NCBI GenBank assembly: GCA_034687125.1
Contig: JAQGBZ010000560.1
Span: 1-32,466 of the forward strand
Direction of reading: 5' to 3'
Source: Neelides folsomi
Taxonomy: Eukaryota; Arthropoda; Collembola; Neelipleona; Neelidae
DNA length: 32,466 nucleotides
In this document: piece by piece, positions 12,001 through 23,612 of the stretch
Layout of the letters: each line of letters opens with the position of its first letter
Position numbering within the stretch: the first letter of the stretch is position 1
Position numbers and translations under genes: made by a program
Notes under the pieces: generated by a model
What the model saw: only the letters and a program-made list of their open reading frames with translations
Told to the model about the DNA's origin: nothing
The model's database searches: none

Positions 12001-12416
12001 AAATTGTTTTGTGTTAAAATAACAATTAATAATCTGTTAAACAATATAATTCAATCAACTGTTCAACCCTTTTTAGACAATGTTTAATTGATAATTTGAA
12101 CTCTAATTAGTTAATAATGATTACATACAATCACAAGTCCTTTTATGATTTATATGTATCAGATGTTGGTCAATATAAATATAATTGGTTATGTAAAAAT
12201 AAAAATGGGTTCAAAAATTTCAAAAAAACCAATTGTTCAACCACATAATAGACAAAGTGTATGTAACTTGTAGGATATTATTGTTTGTGATATATGAAAA
12301 TATTAATTCAAATATAATGTACCTAAAAATTAATTTATTGATATAAAAATCACAAGACAAATAAATTGACATTACTATGTAATTAACTTTGAATTTAAGT
12401 AGATTAAAATTGTATA

Positions 12417-12422
12417 TTTATT
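12417..12422 (-). terminator. Polyadenylation signal AATAAA of the transporter gene
   Basis: AATAAA on the minus strand starts 9 nt after the TGA stop of the SLC26-type gene. Very close to the stop, so either the 3' UTR is very short or a later signal is used. Confidence 0.4.
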
Positions 12423-12430
12423 AATAATTT

Positions 12431-15400
12431 TCATTCGGGTTTTATTTCAAGTACAGTATTATTACGATTGCTAACTGCAGAATCCACAAAATAGTCAATT
12501 GAAACTCCCGCATTTAGAAAGGCTATTTTTGCTTCATTGGACACATTAACAAAGGAAATATTATTCCCATCCTTGACTAGAGTATTCATTCCTAATGCAA
12601 TAGAGAAATCCACCTTGGTGCATCTTTTAAGATCTAAAATAATTTTCTTCTCATTGTCCAATTTCCTAGCGCTTTCAAAAAAACGGTCAAAAGAAGGATA
12701 ATCAAGCGCATCGGGTGTAATGATAATTATTCCATCTTGTTCAACAATTCCAATACTAGGGCGTGTTATCTAAAATAAAATTTTTAATGAAGTTGTTTTT
12801 AAAAAATATGTTATTAAATTAATTTACCTTGAATATTAAAAGAACAACATTCAATCCAGTCCCAATACCAATGCCATATTCCATTCCTAGCAGTAAACTA
12901 GCGAGGAATGTAATCAACGAAATGAAAAAATCAATCTCTGCCAAATTAAAGAAACATTTTGTCAAAAAATAAATAATTTATATAAGAAAAATTTAAAAAA
13001 AGGTCTATTATACTTGAAATCCTCCACATTGGTAAAATGTCTTGAAATCTTATTAGTGAAATTAAGGCCATTATAATCACTGCAGCTAAACTTGCTTTGG
13101 GAATGTAATAAAATGTTGGAGTCAAAAATTGTATTGAAATTATAACAAGAATCCCTAAAAATAACAATCAATAATTTTAATTCATTTTAAGGTCATTTGT
13201 GCATTACACAATGTATAATTATTAATTGTGATCTTATAAAACTTTTAATTATAATTAATTCATCTTTGATAATGAAAATGATATTATGAATATTTTATTG
13301 TATGAATATCTACCTGTAAAAATTCCATTAAGTGGCGTTTTAACCCCTGAGGCATTATTAACTGCAGATCTCGAAAATGAACCACATGTAGGAATTGAAT
13401 TGAAAAACGATCCAACAGTATTGCAAATTCCAAGAGCTAAGATTTCCTGATTTGCATCTGTCCCTTCTGAACGTCCAAATCCTTTGAGAACTGATACGTT
13501 TTGTAGAATGGAAATTAATGCAATGACAAATGGTCCACTGGAAAGATACGAAAGACTTCCGAACACGGTTTCTTTTTCAAGAAATTCATTTGAAGTTTCA
13601 TTTGAAGGATTCGATAAAATAAAATTGGGTGGTTCAATTTGAGGAAATCCACCGGTTATGTCTCCGGTTAAATTAATATTTGGATGAAAAATAAAAGCTA
13701 CGACTGAAGTTATAATCAAAACGAGGATATTCCGGGAAGTTGAAATGATTTTAAGAAACCCATTCAATTTGCCATTATTCGTATTGATTTCTCCAAGTTT
13801 CTAAACAATAATATTCAAAAAAATATTAGTATTTTTAATATATTTTCAATATACATATTATAACAATCTACATACTCCCGTTATAAAGTTAGTTTTTGAG
13901 TTCCCTCTATTAGATCAACATTTAGTTTAACATTAGTTTTAATTATAGGAGGGAGGGCGGCTGCGTAGAAAACTAGATAGATTAGCTTTCAAATAAATTA
14001 GATTAATTAATTAACATAAAAATAATAAATAATTTAAAGCTAAAAATAGTATCAATCGAAAGAAGAATCTATAAGAAATTAAATACAAGTGAAAGATAAA
14101 GTAGATTTACAAAAATAAAGTGACAAGAAGATTAATTGAAATTGGAAGAAAATAAGGATTAGCTCAGAGTGACTCATCCTATCAATCCATGGGAAAGAAA
14201 AGGAATCCCAATCAAACTCCATCACAATACTACTTAAAACATATGAAGACGACTTAAACAGATAAAAATTACGAATTCATATTTTTATGTTATAAATCCG
14301 AAAAAGCAACAACCATTCATTCTCTCATTTTATTTAAAAAAAGATACATACAAAGAAATTCTTCTAATAGAATAGCCGAGAAAGGAAAAGGCGGAGGGCA
14401 GTTAAAGGACTTTCAAGGAAGATGTACATTGACACGATCAACTGTATTAAACCGCATTGACATACAATGCGATGAACTCAAGAAATCAATTACAAATTTG
14501 GAGGGCAAAGTTCAAGAAGGAAGGACCGGCGAGCTGAAAAATGAAATCTGCAATATCAAAAGTTCGATCGAACAACTTGGCAACAAAATTGAGAAGATCG
14601 AAGATGAAGTGAGTAAGCTGGCAAAAAGTTTAAACGACACTAGGAGGAACCCAAGGAGGCAACCGACTCATTCAAAAGGAGAAAAAACATCGTAAAACGT
14701 CACACTTTGATTTCAAAATTGTATTTCTTTTTCTGGAACATCTTACCGTAAATATATGAATTCAAAATGTATTTTGGCTTGAAAAATATGAGGCATCAAA
14801 GAACGACCTTTGTTAGTTGAATTCAAAAGGGAAAATGACAAAAGAAATGTAATGAAAAACTGTTTTAGACTGGCAAATCAACCATTTTAAATCTCTATTT
14901 TCGATGACTTAAGGAAAGATGAAAGGAATGCTCTATAATGGCTAACAATAATAATTTATGATATTAAATAATCCATAATGAAAATATTGTAAAAATGATC
15001 TAGCCAAAAGTAGTAAATAACAGCATAAAGCAAATGTTAAAGCGCGAAGAACTAGATAAGATTAAATTAGGGAAAAAACTGAACACACATAATGTATAAT
15101 ATTTATACTTGTAAATAATAATGATATAATATTAATGCTAATAATGAATTTATAATTGAAAATATTTATCAATAATACTAATTTTAATTAATTAAATAAT
15201 TACTATTATATACACATATCTAAAAAGTGAAACAAATGTTAGGTTAGTGTACACATGGGCCAAGGCCTGCTATACTAACTAAAAAATGAATAAATCAATC
15301 ATCATCATCATTAGTTTTAATTGTGATGGATATATTTATCTAAATGATGTTCTAAAAAGATGGAATTCTAACTTTCTAACGAGAGTAGAGTACATTAAAT

Positions 15401-17409
15401 TGTTATTAAAGACATTACTTTGATTAAAAGAAGTCCAATAAAGGCAGAAATTCCAAAAATTGAATCATACAAAGAGATCGATGAAACATCTTTAATTACA
15501 TAGTCCCAATATCCTAAAAATTTTGATCCCTTTTGACCTTTCATTCCAAAAAAATTTTTGAGCTGAGAAGAAATGGTCGTGAAAGCTGCTCCAGCAGTGA
15601 ATCCAACAGTTACTGGCTCAGAAATGAAATTTATGACCCAACCTATGTTGTACAATAATTTCAATAAATCAGTCAATATTAATATCTGAACATTCATGTA
15701 CATATGTAAATATAAATATGTACATATAGAGTATGTGTTATGTATATACTATGTATGTATACATGTATATATTATGTATGTATTAGGTGGTGTTTATGAA
15801 TTATGTACCAGATATTAGTAAATTGGAATTAAGAAAATTAATATAATTTTACCTAGTCTGAGTATTACAAGAAGAATTTCAATAATGCCCGCATAAAAAC
15901 CAGCCAAAATATGACAACTTGGAAAATTGTCACCACATGTTTCAAATGACATTAAGGCAACTAGTGATGTAGGGCCAATTGTCATTTGAGGGCAATTTCC
16001 CAAAAGCACATAAAGAAAACTGCTGATGTAAGAAGAATAAAGTCCATACTAGAAAAATATAATTAACATATACATCAAATATATATCAAACATATGAAAA
16101 TCACACCATTTTTATCATCCCATTTTCGTCATCATGTTAATCAAATTTTAATAGATTTATTAATATAATAATTTCCAGAGGAAGAAAATTTCATTGCCCC
16201 TTAAAAATCAATCAATCTAATGATAATCAAAGATTTAAGAATCAAATCAATGTGATTATACGGATTAAAACATTCATGTTACAATTTTGCATTCAATTTC
16301 TTATAATTGAATCGTTAACTTATATGTACATCTTTATTTATAATAATAGAATCTGTCAAATTGCCATTGAGAAGAACCATTTCTTGTCTTCTTAACTTAC
16401 AAGTATTTAATCGAACTGTCATAACCTCATAAGAGCTCGTACACAGTAAATACAATTTAGTATTATGTATCAGTAAAGTTATACAATGTATTGTTGCTTA
16501 TTGTTAGAGTTATCGTATATTATAAAATTATCGTTCACATCCTTCTTTGTAAGCTTATCGTCAAAAAAGTGATGCAGACGCTGACTAAGGATTTTACTAT
16601 CAATATCATAATTTAAATTTAAACTCAAACTTAAACAACAATTTAACGGATTGAACTCAATGTATGACAATTAATCAAAATATTATTAAAAGAGAGATAA
16701 AATCTTTACAGGCCAGTGGTAATATTGGTCGCGTCAATATTCGCAATTCGCAATTCCAGCTACAAATGTTTAAATTCATAAATATATAAAATTTCATAAT
16801 CTAGTTATATTTACTTTTATGTCTTCCGTATTCAATAGCAAGATTAAACTGCTTATCTAAAATTTAATTGCATATTGACACATTAATTTTTTATTGCCCT
16901 ATTAACATTTATAGCTTACATTTAATATAGATAAATTAAATCCCCAATTTTAATAAATGCAAATGCTATTATGTAGTTAAAATTGATAAAACTATGGATT
17001 TAAAAATGAATATAAAAATTATGATGTAACTGTAACTAATAATTGATATAATGAATAGATAAATGACATATATAAAATATATAAAAATAAGTCATTAAAT
17101 ATTGAATCTAATGGAATTAAAATCTTTGCAGAACGATATTGATTACAAAAGTGAGACTCATAAATTACACATAAAATATTAGGAAATGAGTTCGTTTACC
17201 TCAGGGCTGAGTCCAGCAATTGCAGCAAACGCCATTGACTGTGGAACCACCATTAAGCCAATTGTCAAACCAGCAATAGTGTCTGGGCTTAAATATGATA
17301 ATTTGTAATTTGGGAGCCATCTGAATATGGGAAATCTTTTATGGAGGATTTTATACAATTTATTTTTAAGACTTTCTGAAATGGAAAAATCATTGGTTAG
17401 AATTTTCAT
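12431..17409 (-). CDS. SLC26/SulP-family anion transporter (sodium-independent sulfate transporter type), 7 exons, 568 aa
   Basis: Polytopic plasma-membrane anion exchanger or transporter (sulfate, chloride, bicarbonate, oxalate in the family), with a C-terminal cytoplasmic STAS domain. Exons in transcript order: 17409-17200, 16048-15853, 15642-15419, 13800-13314, 13154-13014, 12937-12828, 12769-12431. They sum to 1707 nt and all phases match. Signatures run in order: DTIAGLTIGLMVVPQSMAFA with AIAGLSPE-YGLYSS at about 45-76, GPTSLVAL, SEPVTVGFTAGAA, then QEILALGICNTVGSFF with the SFSRSAVNNASGVKTPL block, FYYIPKASLAAVII, and the STAS domain at about 457-568 (ITRPSIGIVEQDGIIIITPD to the stop). 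The start codon has an in-frame TAA 12 nt upstream, so the ATG at 17409 is the only start in that exon. It is shorter than many animal SLC26 proteins, mainly because the tail after STAS is short. Substrate unknown. The third intron contains a retroposon. Confidence 0.93.
13931..13944. repeat. Target-site duplication, left copy
   Basis: The 14-mer CATTAGTTTTAATT stands immediately before the retroposon body and recurs exactly at 15309-15322 just after its tail. The core without the leading C, which could belong to the (TCA)n tail, is 13 nt. Confidence 0.8.
13945..15308 (+). mobile_element. Non-LTR-type retroposon, about 1.36 kb, inside a transporter intron
   Basis: Seen directly: a 13-14-bp direct repeat brackets the segment. 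The left end begins ATAGGAGGGAGGGCGGCTGCG, unlike the AT-rich surroundings. The right end shows a run of A, then AATGAATAAATC, then a TCA/ATC microsatellite tail, preceded by a GGGCCAAGGCC word. Variable-length target duplication plus a simple-repeat 3' tail is the signature of target-primed reverse transcription, so the element runs plus-strand, antisense to its host gene. It contains one open frame (14258-14697) and no recognisable reverse transcriptase or endonuclease. Removing it leaves a normal intron of roughly 240 nt. It may be an internally deleted LINE, an ORF1-only derivative (comparable in concept to HAL1 or HeT-A), or a retroposed cellular transcript. Confidence 0.7.
14258..14695 (+). 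pseudogene. Open frame with coiled-coil region inside the retroposon, no in-frame ATG
   Basis: An uninterrupted frame runs from just after a TAA at 14255 to the TAA at 14693. It has no ATG codon anywhere, so it is either broken, 5'-truncated or spliced. The C-terminal 85 residues are well-composed and coiled-coil-like (CDELKKSITNLEGKV, NEICNIKSSIEQLGNKIEKI, EDEVSKLAKSLN), followed by a basic Arg/Pro/Lys tail (RRNPRRQPTHSKG). A coiled coil followed by a basic segment would fit a LINE ORF1 protein, but no zinc knuckle or RRM is visible and I cannot name a family. Base composition is much less AT-rich than the flanks. Confidence 0.4.
15309..15322. repeat. Target-site duplication, right copy
   Basis: Exact second copy of CATTAGTTTTAATT, directly following the TCA-repeat tail of the retroposon. 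Confidence 0.8.
15705..15790. repeat. TA/TATG microsatellite in a transporter intron
   Basis: Low-complexity run of tatg, tgta and tata words (for example atgtatgtatacatgtatat) in the second intron of the SLC26-type gene. No function suggested; likely to vary in length. Confidence 0.6.
16049..17199. other. First intron of the transporter gene, 1.15 kb
   Basis: The longest retroposon-free stretch inside the transporter gene. A 63-codon minus-strand frame at 16479-16670 lies within it, has no recognisable motif, and is not needed to join the flanking exons (GLSPE to YGLYSS is continuous in the family). Nothing else stands out. Confidence 0.5.
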
Positions 17410-18184
17410 TAAATTCGATTATTTGAAAAAAATCAATATAAAATTTTATCATTTCTTACTAATTTTAAAACTAGGAAGATTCATGATTGATTATTAATTA
17501 GGGCTTAAGCTAAGTACAGAACAGAATGGTTAAAACAATAAACTTTAAAAAAAAATATCCATTAATCCAAAAAATAATAATGGGCGAAATATTATATAAA
17601 TTTTTTAATTCAATGTTGAATGTTTTTATAAGTATTTCAGACTTTCATTGCAATTAGATTTTAACTTTAGTTCACGTTAAGGATAATTGTAACCAAGTTG
17701 TATTGTGTGTAATGTGACTCGCAGAAACCAACTGACTGAATGAATTCAATCGACTGTGAAGAATATATAAATTTATAATATATATTTAACGCACATAGCC
17801 ATACTTACGACATTGAAATGATCATGTGGATTAATAGTTGATCATGTAATAATAGTATTTACAAATCATTTCGATAAGCACGCAATCTGGTAAACAATGA
17901 TGATTGACATCCGTCATCTACTACTAAAAAGAATTCTCTAATTTAGAACAACGTATTTAACTTATTTCCATTACAATGTAAACATAAATGAATTAACAAA
18001 TTATATAATTACAATTACTTTCATTTTGAGATAAATTATTCCTATGGGAGATTCCCTGGGATCGTTGATAAAAGTTTTCATTAATCTTTTTCTTGGAATA
18101 GAAAAATTAGTGTAAATTAATATTTACTTTTATAAAAAATCATGATGGTTTTAAAATTCATAAAAAGCACAATGTCAATTCATC

Positions 18185-18207
18185 AATTGACACGGTCCGT
18201 GTCAATT
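18185..18207. promoter_or_regulatory. 23-nt palindrome with 11-nt perfect arms
   Basis: The arm AATTGACACGG is followed by one central T and then its exact reverse complement. A related inverted word (GTCAATT / AATTGAC) overlaps its left side at about 18174-18191. Such symmetry with a one-base centre suits a dimeric DNA-binding protein. It lies about 0.8 kb upstream of the transporter start codon. Binding protein unknown; chance or a degraded repeat remains possible. Confidence 0.35.
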
Positions 18208-20348
18208 AGTGTTTATAGAACGCTTTTGTTGACAAATCTGTATATCTCACAATGTAAATATTATTTGGTAATTAGTATTATCATTGTAAATTTGACGAGT
18301 TAATTAAACTTAATTATAATAAATGGTTAATGATAATATAACTTAATCAATTTAGGTCGGTCATCGGTATTAAAATGGCAAGTTGAATATAACAACACTA
18401 CAAAACCATATTCCAACAAAGTATGCATTTATTGAGGCTTTTAATGGCCTATGTCTTAGTTATATTTATCACAAGGTTAAAATTATAAATACAATTACTT
18501 ATTTAGCATCACCACGCACACTCTTTATCTGAATTGGGTGTTGAGAAAATACTCATACAAAAAATAAGGATATAAATTGCAATTTTACAGAATTTACATC
18601 AAATGGAAAAAGTAATACACATGATAATGAAATAAGAAATCCTTATAAAAATCACAATTTCTATTTCATAAAAAAAATTTGTCGTAAAACTTTATATTCT
18701 TCTCTCAATGGCATTGAAAATGCCTGTATAGATTATTCATTCACATTAAAATTTATTAAATTTTACCATTACATATCATTTTTATTGCATTATTGAAAGC
18801 AAAATTTATTTTATCCATTCCGGTTCAGTTCAGTTATTCACAGTTTATTTTCCAAGTAATGTATGGAATACGTTTATACATTTAATAGAAGACTACGGAC
18901 GTAAATAATGATAATTTATTGAATTAAATTATATTTTTGATGAAGCAACGTATGGATAATTAATTCATTATGAGCACTGATGGCAATAATAAGATATTCC
19001 AATAGAATTTATTTATTGAATCATGTAAATGTTCTAATGTCTAATTTATTTAGTAATATTTGATGTTTATTAACATTTATTTAGATTTAATTGTCATTAA
19101 ATTTAATATTGCAATAATTATTCATTTTTAACAAGTGCATGCTAATAAGCTTATAATACAGCAATAATCTCAATCTAATGAATGTATAAATGAATTTTAT
19201 TGAGCCAATGAACTGATTATACCATCTATAATGAAAGTAAGTTTAGCAATAAACATAAATTTCCCTCAATAGATAAATTAAAAGCTTAAATTCTTTAAAC
19301 GCGTAAACTTTAGATTGTGTCAATTACCTTTCAATTTTAAGTATAATTGATTGTTAGAAAAATTTTGTTATTGCTGGTTGAATTGATCTCAAGCGTACAT
19401 TATCAATAAAATTTAAACTATTCTTTAACATAAGTGTATTAATTCCACTTTAAAACATTCACTATAGAGTGTATTACGATTACCATAGTTTATAATATTT
19501 AGTATATATTGTATAGATATATATTACGTTACAAGTTATATTTTTGTTATATTTATACTAGATTATTTAAAAGAATAAATATTTAAAAGGATTAAATAGA
19601 AATAGCTAATCTATTAAATAATTACTAAATCATTGAATATTAAATTTTAATATTTTAATACCGTATAAGTAATACCTATGGTGTTAAAATCTTAGTATTG
19701 TGTTTTACATACTTAATTACATAATTATTAATTTTTAAAATGGATTATCGTGTCATGACGCAAACCGATGTCAATGTCAATGTTAGTGATTGTGGTGAAG
19801 AGACGGGTCTTTGTTTAACACATCACATGTGTTTCTCATGGCGCGCGGTAGATACTTGATTATATTTAATATGTAGTACATTTTAATATGTATCTACAAT
19901 AGAATTGTGAAACGCTTTATTTTATTTCATCCAACAGATGTATAACAAACAATTTACAACAAACAATTTATGTTGATATTTGTATCATTCTAACTACAAT
20001 ATAATAGAGAGGAAAATTAGTGAGAGATAAGAACCGATTGGGAATAAAATTCCATGTAACTTACACGAGTCTGCCCCATTTCTCTTTTTTATATTTGTTG
20101 ATGCTTACATTTATCATTTTACCGTTTAGGAATACTCAATATGTACGATATTGATGTAAACATATGTCTGAATATATTTAATTATCAATTTACTAATTTA
20201 CTAATTTTCAAAAGTTTTGTATTGACAATATTGAAGTATTTATTAAAAAAGTAATTTCATAAAATTTAAAATGTTCTCAAATGTAGAGGTAGAGAGTATG
20301 GATGGTAAGTATTGGCTTATTGGTAATACATGAAATAATCGATTAAAT

Positions 20349-20667
20349 ATAGGGTGGGCTCCTAAATTTTGATGTTTTGAGTATTTACAATCGAAAATAA
20401 CTTTTATGTTTATGAACAAATAATGATCAAAATTTGACATACTCTTTATATAGCATGTTACAGAAGGCTAAGTTTGATTTTAAGAATTGACTTCCGTTGA
20501 CCATAACGAAAAATTCAACAAATTGTGCATTTCTTTTTAAAATCAAATATAGCCTTCTGTAACATGTTATATAAAGAGTATGTCAGCTAATTTTGATGAT
20601 TATTTGTTCGTAAACATAAAAGTAATTGTCGATTGTAAATACTCAAAACTTAGGAGCCCACACTGTA
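20349..20667. mobile_element. Foldback MITE with arms of about 135 bp
   Basis: The left arm (from ata-GGGTGGGCTCCTAA) and right arm (ending TTAGGAGCCCAC-ACTGTA) are imperfect inverted copies over about 135 bp, separated by about 50 bp. The right terminus read inward is TA-CAGTGTGGGCTCC, which resembles Tc1/mariner-type ends at a TA target. There is no coding capacity; the 65-codon minus-strand frame at 20243-20440 is partly a by-product of the left arm. Likely a non-autonomous element mobilised by a mariner-type transposase. Confidence 0.75.
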
Positions 20668-21321
20668 TATACAATGTCAATTGACATCAATGGAAAATTT
20701 CATATGTTGAGCAATCGTCCTTCTTATTTTGTAGGCTTAGAGATTAAATTGAAACAATTTTAATGAATGATTCCCATCTAACAAAACAAAATTTATTGTT
20801 TAAAAATTTTAGCTAATACTTTCTTGCAAAGTTAGATATATTTAATATTTTCCATAAACCACCCATCATGTCAAATGGTATTGTATTTATCTTTATCATA
20901 TTAAAGTAATACAAGTATTAATTAAACAACTTAGCAACAACTTAATTCATAAAGCAAACTAAAAATATCCATTGGTACCTAACATTGATTAAATTGATTA
21001 CAAATATCGAATGTTATTTTACAAAGTTAATCTTGTTTGTGTTTTTATTTACATTAAATCATTAATGCATTTATTCTAATGTTTGTTGGTTCATTTGTGT
21101 AATTGAGATTTTGTAAAATATCTACTATTTGCAATAAAGTATAATAATTGCTTTGTTTTGAGTGTTTCAATTGCTATAAAACAAAATAGTCTAAAGTTAA
21201 GACTTAAATAAAATGTTTATTCAATAAAATCATAAAACCGTGCATACCGAATATTTTCTATAGGTTTGGATTTTTATTAAAATAAATTAAAATTATAATT
21301 TAAAAATCATAATAATAAATT

Positions 21322-22678
21322 ATGTTAAAAAATCAATCAATAAAGTTATTGGAATTGTTTTATAATTTCTATTTCAAATTGGGATTTTCACCCATTCAAA
21401 TTATCAATTGTAAGATGATTGTTTTAGGATTCAATAAAATGAAAAAAATCATTTTTTTGTATTTAATTTTCCTCTGGTTAATTAATTGTATGCATATTTC
21501 ATATAAAATTTTTGTCCTTGCTAAAGAAGGAACGATTTTGAAGTATCCAATTGTTCTTTTATATTTTGTGTTTTTCTGCGGATGCTTCTTATTTAACTTT
21601 TCTGACAAAAATGAAGGGTGTTATGTTTATAATCAAACTATTCTGTTAAATTCGAAATTTAAAAGTAAGTTAGTTTAATTTACTTTTAAATGTTACATTA
21701 AAATTTAATCCTAATAATGAATTTCTGTATAATTCTATATAATTCTAATAATTTTATTATAGAATTGTTTCAAAAAGAATACAATGAATTTATAAAGAAT
21801 AAGAAAATTGACTTTTTATTTTCAATATTATTTTTTATGTTAACATTGCTTGCAACTGTCCCTTTATCATTTGGCATCAAATTTCTTTTAAGCAGAAACA
21901 ATAAAGAATACTTTTACAAAGAACTTAATTCAGATAATTGGATGTTAATGTCTATTTATTTTGTGTATGAAATCCTTGTCGCTATATTCCTACCAATTGG
22001 TTCATTTTCAAGTGGGTTTATTTATTTAACATCATCCGATGTAATTTCAACCTGGAATAAAATTATAAAAATTCAGTAAGTTTATATTAAAAAGAACTCT
22101 TGTCATATTTAATTATATTAGTTATATGCTAAATAGGATTGTGATACTTTTAAATATATTCCTAAATACATTATTAATATCTGATTACTTTTAGTTTGGA
22201 ATTAAATAAAAATTCTCAAGAATCACTGCATAAAGTGATAAAGTGTTACAAAAATTTAGAACTTTTGACTTTTAAATTGAACAAGTTCGTATTTTGGTAT
22301 TTATTAGAAGCAATTACAATTGGTATATTTACTCTTTTGTTCTGTTTATTTGCAACGGTACGATTTTTGGGACGAATGAATTTTATAAACTATATAATAT
22401 GGCCGCTAATGTCAATTGATTTAATCATAGTAGCCGGATATGTTTTGTATAGTGGCGCTCGCATAAGCATTGGAAGTCAAAACCTCCAATGTGTAATCCA
22501 TTCTTTGCATTTGACTAAAGATATTCAAAGAAGGATTGTTAAGTCCATTTGTTATTTTAGTATTACTTTTGGTCATTTTTTTAAAATAAATCATGAAACG
22601 ATATTGATAGTGGCTATAAATGTTGTTACTTTTACTTCAAATTTATTAATTTCATTTCCATTAACAGAAATTAATTAA
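21322..22678 (+). CDS. Divergent chemoreceptor (gustatory-receptor-like), copy A, 379 aa
   Basis: Multi-pass membrane protein, one of two tandem paralogues. Exons are 21322-21664, 21763-22075 and 22195-22678 (343 + 313 + 484 = 1140 nt), with GT-AG introns in phases 1 and 2. Several hydrophobic segments are evident, for example around 42-62, 73-91, 129-150, 175-200, 252-273 and 280-300. The C-terminal part FGHFFKINHETILIVAINVV then TFTSNLLI lies where insect gustatory receptors have their final loop and TM7, but the closing TYhhhhhQF motif is only loosely matched and Q is absent. Intron positions differ from the receptors at 8-12 kb, so this is a different subfamily. Assignment rests on size, topology and C-terminal pattern; an odorant-receptor-related or wholly lineage-specific receptor is possible. 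All splice sites and the frame are intact. Confidence 0.65.
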
Positions 22679-23172
22679 TATTTGAAATAATTACCTATAT
22701 ATATAGTGTATAATCATAATCATTAAGTAATCAAGGATTAATCATTTTTTATCAAACATGAACTATAATTTTAACTATGGATGGCGCCAATAAAATTATC
22801 TTCTTAAAATATTATTCCATTTCAATTTTAAGGTACAATTTATTGAATTAATTAAAGTGGTCTTTAAAAAGTTTATAAAGGGTACCTATCCCTGGATCCC
22901 TCTAAGAATGGCGTTAGATGGGGAATACATTACTTTATAATTTAGCAATCTATAAGTTGAATAACTTATACCGTCATTAAACGACATACGTTCTCTTTGA
23001 TAAAGTTTGAATTTGCTGTTTTCTTTTCTCTCATTCATTTTATATATTATGGAAAATTGTTTTCGTCTGAGCAAGAAGAGAAAAGTTTGGATAATTCAAG
23101 TGTAAGCTCATGTGAATTAAGCTGTTAAAGTGTTAAATTATTGAAAATGCTCAATCCGGGCTGAGCGGATTT

Positions 23173-23518
23173 GGGCTGGGTTTTCGAAAGCCAGCACACC
23201 ATGGTGCACCATGGTGAGTTAATGTTAATTTTCCTATCATTGAGTTTTGCTTTTTCGGTTTTCACCATGGTGAGGGTTTGCTCACCATGGTGCACCAGCT
23301 CACGATGAACCTCATCATTTTTCAGAATGCTTTACCATACCTGTGACATGTATTTAGATAGGTTAGGTTTGTTTAAATAAAATGAGAGACTTTACCTACA
23401 CCATTAAACTCAAATTAGTAAAATTAAAATTAAACTCACAATGGTGAGAGTGACATACATGGTGCATCATGATGATTCATGGTGCACCATGGTGTGCTGG
23501 CTTTCGAAAACTCAGCCC
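23173..23518. mobile_element. 346-bp foldback element with CACCATGGTG repeats
   Basis: Both ends are near-identical inverted copies of about 42 bp. The outer end reads GGGCTG(G/A)GTTTTCGAAAG and continues CCAGCACACCATGGTGCACC inward. The 10-mer CACCATGGTG, itself a perfect palindrome, occurs five times (23197, 23207, 23263, 23283, 23485), with near matches around 23440-23470. There is no coding capacity and no clear target duplication (gattt on the left, gaattt on the right). Interpreted as a MITE or foldback element. Confidence 0.7.
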
Positions 23519-23612
23519 GAATTTGGCATATTAAAAAACTTAAATCCATTAAAACTTTATGACACAAGCGTTCCAGGACCCCTCATATGAATTTTCAATA
23601 ATGCGCATTCAC

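Larger units (their letters stand above)
11734..12430. other. Gap between receptor copy 2 and the transporter gene
   Basis: Contains the 3' end of copy 2, the Tc1-type transposase tail at 11839-12000, and then about 400 nt of AT-rich DNA with no gene. The genes on either side converge here. Confidence 0.5.
17410..21321. other. Intergenic region, 3.9 kb, no gene seen
   Basis: Separates the 5' end of the minus-strand transporter from the plus-strand receptor pair, so it should contain both promoters. Apart from the palindrome near 18.2 kb and the foldback element at 20349-20667, I see only AT-rich DNA. No open frame matches a known family and no RNA gene is visible. The patch around 19741-19860 is less AT-rich (including ggcgcgcgg) but not interpretable. 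Confidence 0.5.

Noticed and set aside
11831..12022. 63-codon plus-strand open frame (MIYMQVDNNTG...)
   Set aside because: The neighbouring frame of the same DNA gives the Tc1-type transposase tail, so this one is a shadow.
16479..16670. 63-codon minus-strand open frame in transporter intron 1
   Set aside because: Same strand as the transporter, but it would break the continuous PE-YGLYSS junction if included, and it has no motif.
20243..20440. 65-codon minus-strand open frame
   Set aside because: Partly produced by the left arm of the foldback MITE; no protein features.
22886..23074. 62-codon minus-strand open frame
   Set aside because: No motif, no splice partners, and no similarity to anything else in the window; left unannotated.
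23358..23372. taggttaggttt, like an insect telomere (TTAGG) repeat
   Set aside because: Only about two units within the foldback element; not a telomeric array.
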